DNA of 64,000 nucleotides, from positions 248,001-312,000 of the forward strand of contig OZ237765.1 of assembly GCA_965178125.1 (NCBI GenBank), written 5' to 3'. The DNA is from Bilabrum cf. latius. Lineage: Eukaryota; Bigyra: Bicosoecida; Bigyra; Bicosoecida. The first letter of the stretch is position 1; each line of letters begins with the position of its first letter. A program made the translations under genes and the position numbers. A model generated the notes under the pieces. The model worked only from the letters and a program-made list of their open reading frames with translations, searched no databases and was not told the DNA's origin. Positions 35,901 through 46,976 of the stretch are shown here, in pieces.

Positions 35901-38900
35901 AACGAGCTGGCCATCCAGGAAGCTGTCGAGAGGGCCGTGCCCGAGCAGGAACTCCTCTCCAACGTGGGTCTGGAGATCTCCTTTTAGATCCCCATGGGCG
36001 CCTCCAAGCACTTTCCCGGACTGTTCCGGGAACTAGAGCGGAGGAAGGACGAGCTCCGGATCGACAACTACGGGATCGGAGTCACCACCCTAGAGGAGGT
36101 GTTCCTCAAGGTCGCGGAGGAGTCCGAGGAGGAGGCCGCGCGCCTGCAGGAGCAGAAGCTGCATCAGGAGAGCAGAAACCTCGCGGCCGCCTCCCTCAAC
36201 GCCGGCGGGGCCGGGGCTCTGGGAGCCTTGGAGGGCGGGTTCGGGTCCGGGGGTGCTGCCGGCATCATGAGCAGCAAGAGGGACGACGACGAGATCTCGA
36301 TCAACGGCGGCGCGGTGCACTCTGACGGGTACGCCCCGCCCTCAAACGTGTCGGATGCGCTTCTTTCGGGCGGTGGCGGCAGTGAGAGCGGCAAGGTCGG
36401 GTCTTCGTCCTCCCGGGCGCACGGCGGGAGGAAGAAGCACCGGGTCATCGACACGTACGAGCGAGCCAAGCAGCAGCCCGAGGGATGCGACATATTCGTC
36501 ACACACTTCGTGGTGCTCCTCTGGAAGCGGTTCCGCTACGCCGCGCGCGACACGAGGGCACTCCTGTGCCAGCTGCTCATCCCTGTGGTGGTGCTGTCCC
36601 TGGGCCTCGCCCTGCTCAAGGCAGCCACTGCCCCGCCCCAGCAGCCCGTCATAATGAGCACCAGCCAGTTCAACGCGGCGCTCGGAGCCCCCGAGGGGGC
36701 AGAGTCTCCCAACCTGCTGCCATTCGGGTACGGCGGGGGCAACCGCACCGCCAAGCAGGACCCGCACCTCGCGTCCAACGCCAAGTCCTGGGCCGCCATG
36801 ATCCCCAGCAGCGATTCCCAGGTGTACGACGCAACCTCCAGCGTACCGCAGTACGCAAACGCCGCCAACTACACTGAGCCCGCGGGCTGCAACATATCCT
36901 TCAACCCCCTCGTGGGCGTCCCAAGCACCTACTTCTTCGGGTTCGACCCCGAGTACTCGAACGCCCGCACCTGGGCCATGTCCGAGTGGCTGCTGCACAC
37001 CAAGAAGCAGCCGGAGGGCGGGGCCTCGCGGTTCGGGGCCGTGTGGCTGGAGCGGCTGGACAAGCAGGGGCAATTCGGCAGCGAGACCACAGAGGCGGAA
37101 GAGGGCGCGGCTGATATGTACGGGCGCCTGTACGAAGAGTCTGCCGTCGACGGGTCGTTCACGGGGCTGCCCAGCTCGTGGGTGGAAGCGGCTGACGTGG
37201 GCGAGCTGGAGTGGGCCATGGGGGAGGAAGCGGCCCGCTATGCACGCGCTGCCGGTGTGCTCCTGCGACCCGACGGAAGCGTCGCGTCCTTGCGCGACTT
37301 GCTTCGCAGCCACGCCAGCCAGCAGCGACCGGTCGTCGGGGGTGTCCCCAAGGCGGCTCGGGAGGGCGTGGCTCACCTGACTTTGTTCGCCAACACCACG
37401 GCCCCCGCCAGCGTGCCCACTTTCCTGAGCCTCGCCAACGACGCGCTGCTGCGGTTCTTCTCGGGGGCGGCACCGGGCTCCAGCTCGCCCTCGATCACGC
37501 TGTCCAGCAAGCCGCTGCCGCTCACCAAGGCTGAGAACTCGAGGAACACGAGCATCGGCAGCTTCGTGGCCGTACTGTTCTTCACGATCGCCTTCTCTTT
37601 CATCCCTGCCCAGTACGCCGTGTTTGTGGTCAAGGAGCGCGAGATCAACGCAAAGCACCAGCAGCTCATCTCGGGGGTCAGCATCCCAGCCTACTGGCTG
37701 TCTACCTTCGCGTTCGACGCGATGACGTACATCATCCCGGGAGGGCTGTCCATCGTCCTGGTGGTGGCGTTTGGGATCCACGACCTGACAGACGGGGCCT
37801 CCATGGGAGCAACCATCGTGCTCATCATGATGTACGGTGTCTCCGTGGCCGCATTCACATACTGCGTATCGTACGCCTTTGGGTCCCACAGCACGGCCCA
37901 GATCGCCGTCCTGGTGCTCAACCTGTGCTGCATGCTGCTGCTGATCGCCTCGTTCGTCATGCAGCAGATCGAGAGCACCTGCAAGGCAGACAGGGCCCTG
38001 AGGTACGTGTACAGGATCCTCCCGGGATACTCAATGGGCAACGGGCTCATGCAGCTGTCCCTGCTCAAGAGCCTCAACTTCTTCGACACCAACTGCGGGG
38101 AGCTGACTCCGGAGCAGATGCTCAACCGCCATTTCACGGCGTGGTCGATGGAGGTGGCGGGCTGGCCCGTGCTGTACATGTGCATCGAGACGGTCGTGTA
38201 CTTTTTGGTCGCGATCGGCATCGACATCCTCCTGTCGTACCCCTCGCTCAAGGCAGCCGTGCTCCCCGACAAGGACATCCCCATGGACGACGACGATGCG
38301 GACGAGGACGTGCGGGAGGAGGCCTCGAGGGTGGAGCGAGGAGGGGCCAAGGAGGACCTGCTCGTGCTGAAGGGCCTCAGGAAGATCTACGGAGGAGCCA
38401 AGGCCGCGGTCCGCAGGCTCCAGTTCGGGGTGCCCCGGGGGCAGGTGTTCGGTCTCCTCGGGATCAACGGGGCCGGCAAGACGACCGCGTTCAAGATGCT
38501 GTCCGGTGACATCGTGCCTACCTCGGGCACGGCCACCATCTCGGGCCACGACGTGCTCAGGGAACAGATCGAGTGCAGGCGGCTCATCGGCTACTGCCCC
38601 CAGTTCGACGCCATCCTGGACCTGCTGAGCGTGAGGGAGCACCTCGAGATGTACGCGCGGATCAAGGGGGTGCCAAGCGATCAGCTGGAGCAGGTGGTGC
38701 AGGCCAAGATGCAGCAGATGGACCTGCCAAAGTTCGAGCACAAGCTCGCAGGCTCCCTGTCCGGAGGCAACAAGCGCAAGCTGAGCGTGGGCATCGCGCT
38801 GATCGGCAACCCGAGCCTCGTCATGTTGGACGAGCCCTCGACGGGCGTGGACCCAGTGGCCCGCCGCAAGATGTGGGACATTATCACCTAGGTGGCTACG

Positions 38901-40367
38901 GAGCGGAAGACCTGCAGCGTGGTGCTGACCACCCATTCGATGGAGGAATGCCAGGCGCTCGCGTAGAGGGTCGGCATCCAGGTGGGGGGACGGCTCAGGT
39001 GCCTCGGCAGCATCCAGCACCTCAAGCACAGGTTTGGGAGGGGCTACACGGCCGAGATCAAGCTGGATCCCGCCGAGGCAGACCACATCGCGCGGGTGAA
39101 GACGTTCATGTCCGGCTACATCTCGATCGTGGAGGGCGCGAGCGTGGTGCAAGCCGCCGCCGTGCAGCCCCTGTGCGAGCATCTGGGGGACGACTCTCGG
39201 TACAGGATGATCCACCCATCGGGGAGCGGCTGGGCCATCGCAAGCGAGCTGCAGAACCAGGGCAAGTGCGACGCTCACGTGTTTGCGGAGTGGTGGGCCT
39301 TTGAGTCGCTGGGGGCGGCGCTGCACCAGTTCATCACGGACAACTTCCAGGGCGCCTCGCTGGTGGAGAGGCACGGGGAACACTTCCGGTACTCGCTGCC
39401 GGAGTAGTCCGACATGCCCCTGTCCGAGATTTTCGCTCGGGTGGAGGGGGGCAAGCAGCGGCTCCGGATCTCGACGTACAGCCTGAGCCAGACCACGCTC
39501 GAGCAGATCTTCAACCTCTTCGCCTCCCAGCAGGAGGAGGAGAAGGGGTCCGCCCGTGGGATGCAGTCCGCCGTCGCCAGACGAGGCTCGCTGGACGACA
39601 GCGACGAAGAGACTGGTCGGGGCCCGGGGAAGAAGGGCGGTGCGGGAGGGGGCGCAGCGGGGTCTGGCGCCGCGGTGGTCCTCGGAGCGAGTCGGAGCAG
39701 TGGTGGTGCCGTGGCCCGCGCGGCGGACCAGGCGGTTGCAACCACTCTCAGGGAACAGCAGGCAGCCAGTGCGCGCGGGACAGACGGCCGCGGGGGCTCG
39801 GTCGCGGACACCGGCAGTGTGACGAGTGAAGGGCAGGAGGCGTGGTGGCACGCGGCGCGCAAGGAGCTCCCGGTGAACGAGGACGCGCTGAGGAGCGGCA
39901 GCATCACCACGGACGACGGCGAATCGATCGCGAGCGGGTCTGCCAGCGAGGGCGAGGGGCATGGCGACCAGGGAACAAGAGGTGTGGCCATCGGGCAGAG
40001 CGCGAGGAGGGGCGGAGGGGGAGCCCCCAACGGTGGCATGGGGGGCAGGCAGCAGTCGCTTGTGGCTGCAGCCAGGGACGAGATGGGCGGATCGCAGGCC
40101 GCGAGGGCCGTGGGGCTGATCCCTCCGCGCTCGTCACATCAAGGGGGCTCCAGTGGTGCGCATCAGACGGCTGGCGCGCAGGGGGCGAGCGCGATGGTGA
40201 TGCCTGCGGCGTCCAGGGGCGGATCCATGTCGTCCGGCACGGGGACAGATGGGGAATTCGAAGCTGGTCGCGTGGTCGGTGGCTCGATGGATTCCGGGAC
40301 GGAGTCGGGCAGGGACGCGGCGGCTTCCTTTGTGGATCAGGGGAATTGGTGGGAGCAGGGCAGGTGA
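32975..40367 (+). CDS. Full-length ABCA-subfamily ABC transporter
   Basis: Exons 32975-33021, 33116-33264 and 33358-40367 with introns of 94 and 93 bp; the product is about 2,401 residues. It begins with the ABCA-type [16 protein letters not shown] plus TM1, then a large extracytosolic loop, a TM bundle (about 347-556), NBD1 (Walker [11 protein letters not shown] near 709, signature [10 protein letters not shown], Walker B VVFLDE), a regulatory linker, a second loop/TM half, and NBD2 ([14 protein letters not shown] near 1764, [24 protein letters not shown]). A roughly 240-residue disordered tail follows. ABCA proteins move lipids across membranes. TAGs at 35163, 35709, 35985, 38889, 38964 and 39405 interrupt conserved NBD blocks such as [18 protein letters not shown] and ECQALAxRVGI. 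NBD1 Walker B is followed by Cys instead of the usual Pro (DEC). The stop is TGA. Confidence 0.95.
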
Positions 40368-40788
40368 GCAGGCAAGCGCGCTCGCTCGGCCGAGCAGTGT
40401 TGGCAGGGAGGCAGGCAATCCCCGGAGACTGTTCGGCGAGATTCGATCCGGCGCACCATGGCGCTTGTGATGCGTACCCATTGGTGAGCATGTAGCTATC
40501 TCTACCCATCGTGGGCTGGGATGTAGGCACATGCTGCATCGATTCGGGTGCCCATGCAGGTGTGGCTGTTGTGACCGCCCGTTCGAGAGGCTGTGCGCTT
40601 GTCGGCCGCTTGCTCCGTTGAAAGTTAAGTTTCTAGCAAGATCTGCTAGATTGCTTTTGCAGATTATAGGTACCACAATACCAAATTCGAGTGTTTGTAG
40701 CTCAGTGCTAAGCTCACTATCAAGTGCGACGAACCTTCCGAAGCAGCTACTTAGCGCAGCGATACTAGGAAGCGATTAGGCACTACCA
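40368..40788. other. Spacer between ABCA and the RCC1-repeat gene
   Basis: 421 bp between two co-oriented genes. Short ORFs here look non-coding. No repeat or RNA gene recognised. Confidence 0.5.
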
Positions 40789-42259
40789 ATGCCTACGATG
40801 CAACGTATAGCGTGTGCATCTTTTCTTTTAGTAGGTTTGGCGTATGTAGCTGCGGATGGCTTTGACAGTACCGAAGATAGCACGAACCCGACGGCAACGA
40901 GCGTTGCAATTGGCACAACGCACGCGTGTGTCATCTAGTCGTCAAATGAAGCAGTCATTGGAGGCAAATTATTGTGTTGGGGCAGTTAGTGCTACCAAGG
41001 AGCCTGTGATCCTCCGCATGTGAGCTGAATGTGGGATTATGCTTGTAGTGCTTACTGGTATTGCCGCTCCACCCTATCAGCGCCTTCAAATGACGAATAG
41101 CTTACGTGCGTTCTTGCAGAATACGTTTGTTCAGATAGTCGTTGGGAGAACATTCTCATGCGGGATCACAGAGACAGACAGCTTGCTGTGCTGGGGTGAT
41201 GCAACTGTAGCGGGCCGTGCCCCAAAGGATGGCCAGCTTGTTCAGATAGCTGCAGGCAAGCGGTCCGTGTGCGTATTGACGCAGTCTGGCAAAGTGTCGT
41301 GCGGTGGCAAGGGATCAGTGGTCAACCAGCTGTCTTCGGCCGAGCTGCACGGAGAGCAAGTGCTCCAGCTCGCCTCCACAATGGAGGCAGCATGCGCTTT
41401 GCTGTCTAATGGGCATGTACGCTGCTGGGGACAAAGTCTTCACGGCGTACATCACCCACCAGCTGACTCAACGTTCTCTGGCATCGTCGGCAGCTCTGCC
41501 GGCGACACTATGTGCGGAATTACCCGAAGCACTGCTGATCTCGTGTGCTGGGGCGCTGCGGCCGCATCGCGGTAGCAACCAAAGTCCGCATCAAGCAAGC
41601 ATACCATTGCCACCCTAAATATAGAAGGCCCGTTCGTGAGCGCCACCGTGGGATACGACCATGCGTGCGGGATCAGGGGATCGGGGGCCCTCTTGTGCTC
41701 GGGCAACCATCCTCGCATCGCGGGACGGATCGAGGAGATTTCCTCGAACATTCTGAGAAACCAGACCGAAATTGCCGCAGACGGCTCCATAGCCGCCCTC
41801 GGAAGCCCCCAGGGCGACGCGGGCACTGTCGGTGGTGCTGCAAACGATGAAGATGAAGACGAAAAATTCAGTGAGGAGGAGGAGTCCTACCTCAGTGGCA
41901 TGGGCCTGGGACTGCCTGACGACGGAGCCGGAGCCATCTCCAGTTCAGATGGTGGCGTGGAGGAAGACGTCACAGACCGGAAGAAGCCCAGTCCCGGCCT
42001 GCTGTTGGCCAGGGAACACATGGTGGAGCAGTACCGGAAGGAGATCGAAGACAGGCGGCTCCGGAGGCTCGCGCTGATGGAGCCGACGCCGCCGCCACCC
42101 ATGCTCTTCGGGTGGCTCGAGGCGAGCATGAACGAGCACGTGATATGCGGGGTTAAGGACTCGGAGCCGTATGAGGTGCAGTGCTGGTGCTACGCCGGTT
42201 CGGGGGAGGATTGCAGCCTCGCGAGCGAGATGCCCCGGGGACTCGCGGCTGCCACGTGA
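40789..42259 (+). CDS. Secreted RCC1/BLIP-II-type repeat protein
   Basis: Exon 1 40789-41019, a 100-bp GT-AG intron and exon 2 41120-42259 (phase 0) give 456 residues ending in TGA. The N-terminus MPTMQRIACASFLLVGLAYVAA is a signal peptide. Six repeats follow the pattern of an aromatic/Gly start, Cys, a short linker and CWG: for example VGRTFSCGI...LLCWGD, AACALLSNGHVRCWGQ and DTMCGI...LVCWGA, as in RCC1/BLIP-II beta-propellers. Paired Cys residues suggest an extracellular fold. The C-terminal 150 residues are acidic, with a helical segment and a Pro run. TAGs at 40936 (HACVIxSS), 40987 (LLCWGSxC) and 41573 all lie inside or between repeats. Ligand unknown. Confidence 0.8.
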
Positions 42260-42433
42260 GGATAGTGGCGCGTCACGATGGCCATGGCCGTACAGGACTC
42301 GGGATAGTCTCGCATGTGTGTTAATTGGTTGTACAGAATCCTGCGCCGGACGTGTTTAATCTTCATCTTGAATTTAGGTTGCAACCGATTTTTTCCACGT
42401 CATGGAGGCCATTGAATTGCGTACTAAGACGCA

Positions 42434-43651
42434 ATGTTGAGAGCAACAACACGGAGATTCAGACATTTGCATGCATTTTCCGTGGTACGACTGCCTGGGC
42501 CTAGTTCGCTCACGCAGAGCAGCCACGGACACACCTGCGGGGGTCGCAGCCTTCAATCATCTGCTCGTCTTGGCCAACAGTTTGGGAGAGGACAGCTCGG
42601 TGACATGGAAGCCATTCGTCGAAGACGGCAGGCCAAAAAAGCGATCGAGCGAGTGAGCAAAAAGGTTGCGGTCGAGTCATCCAATGACCTCACTGGGAAG
42701 CTGGGCAAGGGCACCAGCGAAGCTGCTCTTGATGCAAGCTAGGAAGCAACAATCATGGGAACCTCCAAGACGGCGTTCGTTGGTGATCCGCGGTATGCAT
42801 CGGTGCACATGCGAGGCAGCGTGGTTGAAAGTGTTTGGTTCGGTAAGGGCGCCGATCAGCAGGATGTCACGGCAGAGGCCCACGAGTAGCTGATTGCCGG
42901 AAATGACGTCGAAAGCGACGCTGGCTTCAAGCCGCAGGAACAAATACCAACTGAATCTCTAGAAAGGCCTTCGCCAGACGCAGAACTCCTGTACTTCCGG
43001 TGGACGCAGCCCTTCATGCTGAGAGCCTCGCTGCTGCCCGTGGCCAGCTGCGGCCTGCTCGGCCTCGGCGCCCTGGTCGCAAAATTCATCGCCCCCGCTG
43101 CCATGCAGCCCGCCCCGATCGTCCCGGGGATGCTTCTGGCAACCGCTGCGACGGTCTTCTGGCTGTGCCGGAGGGTCGCCCTGGCCACGCCGAAGGACCT
43201 GTGGCTCGCAGATGGAGGGCACACACTCGTGTGGCGCTCGCAAGAGTACCCCATGGAGGGGGCGGGGTCGCAGGTCACGCACAACGTGCCCGTGCAGAGC
43301 CTGTACACCGCCGGCGCGGGCCCAGGGAACAAATCACTCGTCAGCGCCCCCGAAGACGCCGACTCTGTGAGGGTGCTGGTGAGAGGCCTCGAGCGGCTGC
43401 CTCCCCTGGAGCTCTTCCTGCCTGGGGGCCTTCCCGCCGCCAAGGTGAACAGCCCCGCCATCCTGTCCCAGCAAGCAGACGAGTAGGCAGGCGAGTAGGC
43501 AGGCGAGTAGGCTGCGGAGCATGCTCGGCGCCGCAAGCGGCACGCGGCCGGCGTGTTCGTGGCTGACGGGGCCGTCCTGGCAGGCGTGACGAGTGGAGAC
43601 ACCAGCACTGCAATGGAGTGGCACGCCGAGTAGCGGCAGCGGCAGGTGTGA
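42434..43651 (+). CDS. Probable mitochondrial two-TM protein (TMEM186/TMEM223-like)
   Basis: 406 codons from ATG 42434 to TGA 43649-43651, no intron. The N-terminus MLRATTRRFRHLHAFSVVRL is Arg-rich and acid-free, as in mitochondrial presequences. Two hydrophobic segments (SLLPVASCGLLGLGALVAKF and MLLATAATVFWLC) lie about 20 residues apart, then a KDLWLADGGHTLVWRS block reminiscent of the small inner-membrane TMEM186/TMEM223 group. That similarity is weak. Six TAGs: 42740, 42887, 43484, 43496, 43508 and 43631. Three of them sit in a tandem 12-bp repeat GAG TAG GCA GGC. The 3' end runs into a 62-bp tandem duplication, whose second copy lies beyond the stop. Confidence 0.6.
43480..43512 (+). repeat. 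12-bp tandem repeat (GAGTAGGCAGGC) carrying in-frame TAGs
   Basis: Three units of GAG TAG GCA GGC, the last diverging to GCT GCG. In the host frame each unit encodes Glu-x-Ala-Gly with x = TAG. Expansion of a TAG-containing unit inside a coding region would be strongly selected against if TAG terminated. Confidence 0.85.
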
Positions 43652-43707
43652 CGAGTGGAGACATCAGCACTGCAATGGAGTGGCACGCCGAGTAGCGGCA
43701 GCGGCAA
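43584..43707 (+). repeat. 62-bp tandem duplication spanning the end of the two-TM gene
   Basis: Two copies, 43584-43645 and 43646-43707, differ at three positions. Each begins with the dispersed word G(C/T)GTGACGAGTGG and contains a TAG. Because 62 is not a multiple of three, the second copy is out of frame and the gene ends at a TGA formed at the junction (43649-43651). The duplication thus probably moved the stop. Confidence 0.9.
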
Positions 43708-44588
43708 GTGGACAGTGTATCATGGTCCTGACTGAGCCCGGGCTCACATTTGGCTCGCTGGCTATGCCGACCCGTGGGCTGGCCATCTATCTAACTCGAG
43801 CGTGGTATGCTTGAAGGGCAGAGGTCATGCTATTGATAGGCACAGATACGATGGAATCGATGCATCCTAGGCTACAAAGCGTGTAAGGGCAGCGATGCAG
43901 AGATCAGCTACATGTGTGCATGCCCCGCGCTAGCTGGGCCGAATGCTCCGTTCAGCTTGAGCGCTCTGCTCGGCTTGTAGCGAAGGTTCGTTAAGAATCC
44001 AAGTGCTGTGGGACTCAAATTTTGGCTGCTTTGCGGTCTACCTGTGCAAGCGTACAGGCAGTTTAGGGAGCACAGGGTGGGGTGTAGCCTATGCAGCGAG
44101 TCGCCTGCTGGATGTTCAGCTGTGTGCAGACCTGTGTGCGTGGATCCGGGGACTCCGGCGGGGAGCCTCCCTCTATCCGCTGAGGGTGGGCTCGATCCGG
44201 ATAAAGTGGGCTTGATGAGGTGAGGTTTCGGCGCATTTGCGTTACCTTAGGTAGTTGATGCGTGCCATCAGCAAGGCAACAGGACATTTTTTAGGTCTAG
44301 TCAAGACCAGAGGTCCTCATGTCGTCAGACGGGGTAGGTTATGAACACCTTGCCACACTAGTGTGCTGGTGCAACCGGTTCTTGGGTGGCGTGCGCGCAT
44401 GCCCCCGTCCATTCTTGAACTTATATACAGTTCAGCGTGCAATTTGATTGTGCAACACGCAGCGAGCGTGCTTGCTGCGTACATGCATGCACCTTGCCTC
44501 GTGGCACGCAATCGTCAGGCTGGCGCTGACCAGAGCGATGGGATTGCGGCCACCTGTCCAAGGGTCGCACCGCTTGTTTATCTACACA
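43708..44588. other. Intergenic region, nothing recognised
   Basis: About 880 bp between the two-TM gene and NudC. It contains only short ORFs without family resemblance, and no RNA gene or clear repeat. Confidence 0.5.
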
Positions 44589-45608
44589 ATGGCCGAGGTA
44601 GAAAAATTCGATGGTTTCTTGCTAGCTATGGCTCAACAACACAGGGGTATCGAGCCTCTCCTAGCATCTCTGTTTGGGTTTCTACGAAGGAAGACAGACT
44701 TTTTGACTGGGGCATCCACTGAAACTGTCGAGGCAACCGTACTGAAGGTCCTCAGAGAGCAACAGAAAATTGCCATTCGGGATAAGAAAAGTAAGGAGGA
44801 CGCAGCAAAGGCCCGCAAAGCTGCTGCAGAGAAAAAACGAGCTAGCAAGGGAGCGCATTCCTCACAGCCCGCGGGTGTCACAGAAATACTGAGAACTGAT
44901 GTGCCAAAGGTATCCGAAGTAGATGCCAGTGGTCTATCACCCGCTAGCGGCCCTTCTTCGGCGGCTGCAGCTGATTTGGAGCCGATCAAGGCAGCGTCGT
45001 CGGGCGCCGGCGAGAGCGACGGCGGAGCAGCTGCCGGTGGGTCCGGAGAGGCGGCAGACAGCAAGAAGGGGCTGATGGAGCCGAACAGCGGAAACGGCCT
45101 AGACCTCGAAACGTACCAGTGGACACAAACTTTGCGTGACCTCACCGTGGCTGTGCCCGTGCGAGCAGGAATTCGTGCCAAGGACGTGCAGGTGAGCTGG
45201 GAGGACGGGGAGCTGTCGATCGGGCTCAAGGGGGAGGAGCCAGTACTCCAGGGAACAATGCCTCACGAGGTGGAGGATGACGACTGCATGTGGACGCTGG
45301 AGGACGCGGAGGAGGGAGGGGGCAGGCTGGTCACGGTGCACCTGGCCAAGGTGAACACCCTAGAGTGGTGGGGCAACCCCGTGGAGGGTGAGCCCGTGGT
45401 GGACATGCAGAAGATCGAGCCAGAGAACAGCAGGCTGGAGGACCTGGACCCCGACACGGCCGCCACCGTTCGGAAGATGCAGTTCGACATGCGGGCCAAG
45501 GCCACGGGGGGTATGACGAGTGACCAGCTGGAGCGGCAGGCAGCCTTGGAGCGGTTCAAGCAGATGCGGCCGGACCTCGATTTCAGCAACGCAAAGATCA
45601 ACTTGTGA
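44589..45608 (+). CDS. NUDC: NudC-type dynein cofactor with CS (p23-like) domain
   Basis: 339 residues, no intron, TGA stop. The start ATG 44589 gives MAEVEKFDGFLLAMAQQHRG, the NudC N-terminal helix (FDxxLLxxAQQHxGIxxLLxxxFGFLRRKTDF), then a Lys-rich coiled coil, a Ser/Ala linker and a CS domain (YQWTQTLRDLTVAVPV ... WEDGELSIGLKG ... TLEDAEEGGG). After WWGNPVEGEP comes the conserved C-terminus (KMQFDMRAKA, SDQLERQAALERFKQMRPDLDFSNAKI). NudC is an Hsp90-associated chaperone for dynein/LIS1 and nuclear movement. An in-frame extension upstream to 44448 is unlikely to be used. No in-frame TAG is present. Confidence 0.95.
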   Translation: MAEVEKFDGFLLAMAQQHRGIEPLLASLFGFLRRKTDFLTGASTETVEATVLKVLREQQKIAIRDKKSKEDAAKARKAAAEKKRASKGAHSSQPAGVTEILRTDVPKVSEVDASGLSPASGPSSAAAADLEPIKAASSGAGESDGGAAAGGSGEAADSKKGLMEPNSGNGLDLETYQWTQTLRDLTVAVPVRAGIRAKDVQVSWEDGELSIGLKGEEPVLQGTMPHEVEDDDCMWTLEDAEEGGGRLVTVHLAKVNTLEWWGNPVEGEPVVDMQKIEPENSRLEDLDPDTAATVRKMQFDMRAKATGGMTSDQLERQAALERFKQMRPDLDFSNAKINL

Positions 45609-45958
45609 ATTGCGCGAACATGATAGCACTGTGACAAGTCCATGCGCTCTCCAGCATGCGCCAATGGCCAAGCCACTCACGCAGCATGCACGCCAGGCTT
45701 TGGAGGCAGGCACACGTATCCCACCCACGCAGCACCAGCGCCTGCCTGTGTAGTGCATTGCAGTGCAGTGCATGAAACATGCGTGGTAAGGGCCAATTAA
45801 AGGTCCGTCAAATCGTGTTTGTTCAATCGCCAGAGACTGCCACGCAGGAGCAGCGCAACCAGAGCCACACTCTCAGCTCCAGCCTGCGCCGCCCACTCCC
45901 CAAACGCCCCTGCCGCATCCACGGCGACGCACCCGGATTCTCTCCCTCGGAAGCACGC
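45609..45958. other. Convergent spacer between NudC and RPL21
   Basis: 350 bp holding the two 3' ends. Nothing else recognised. Confidence 0.5.
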
Positions 45959-46828
45959 TCACAGCATGTCATCGAAGGGCAGGGGCGCGATGGCGGCGGG
46001 CGCCTTGCCGGTGCTAGAGGTGACGCCAACAAAGTAGCCGGCGCGGGGCTGGCCGGGCAGACGCTTCAGGTCCTCCATGGGCAGGCGGGTGCCCGACTTC
46101 TTGGCGTCACGCTTCTTGGTGTCCACGTCCTGGACACGCCTCAGGAAATCCTCGCGGCACCTCGACTTGCGCGCGTGCTCGATCCTGATGTGGATGCGCT
46201 TCTTGATGATGCGGTTGCGCACCTGCTTGTTGACCTCCACGCCGATGGAGCGGCGGGTCACATCAAACACCACGCCGGTCCGGCCGTGGTAGAAACGATG
46301 GGGCATACCCTTGTGCACAGCGGCATTAGCCTTGATGTCCACGTAGTCGCCAACCTTCAACACCTCCAGCATGTGAGAGAGGGGGAAGTTGTTACCGGTC
46401 TTTCGGAACGACTGCGAGTACATGTCGCGCGTACGCGCGCGGTACCCGAAGCTGCAGTAAGAAGTAATATCAGATAGGCGATATCAATTGGTGCAAAACC
46501 AAAATAAGACCCATGCATAGCAAAAAAGACCCCAGTCAATATGATCGTTGGTACCAAACGCCGGGCCACATCCCTCAACCACCTTAGATGGGCACCGTGG
46601 TCTGTACTACTGGTGGTATCACCTCAGTGAATACCAATACGAGCATGCTTGGCTCTCAGCACTCCCACAAAGCCTCAGGAACTGCTGCAGCTGGCAGCCG
46701 ATCTCAGATGGCGGTACCCTCTGTACCTTGTACACACATACTGACGCTCATCGAGCATGAATCATAATTAAAAGCATGTACTGTTTCATACAACAGGACG
46801 ATAGGCCGTGTACTCACCTGTGCGGCAT
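45959..46828 (-). CDS. RPL21: 60S ribosomal protein L21 (eL21)
   Basis: Exon 1 is only 11 nt (46828-46818, ATG CCG CAC AG) followed by a 366-bp GTGAGT...CTGCAG intron. Exon 2 is 46451-45959, ending in TGA. The junction codon AGC gives MPHSFGYRARTRDMYSQSFRK, matching the universal eL21 start, then VGDYVDI, KGMPHRFYHGRTG, GVEVNKQV, RIHIRIEHARKSRCREDFLRRV. 167 residues, close to the family norm of about 160. A component of the large cytosolic ribosomal subunit. No TAG in frame. A start-proximal long intron is typical of ribosomal protein genes. Confidence 0.97.
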
Positions 46829-46976
46829 CTTGGCTAGGGTTTTCGATAATAGGCGCAGCTCTGGTTGCATTGATCGGATCATCTTGAATAGTACCGTACA
46901 ATAATACAAAGTCAGATTTCTAGATTAAAACCATCGGGCTGAAAAAGCAGGACTATAAAGAATATAATTCCTAGAT

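Noticed and set aside
44448-44588. Upstream extension of the NudC ORF
   Set aside because: The residues before ATG 44589 have no NudC similarity, and MAEVEKFDGFL fits the family start.
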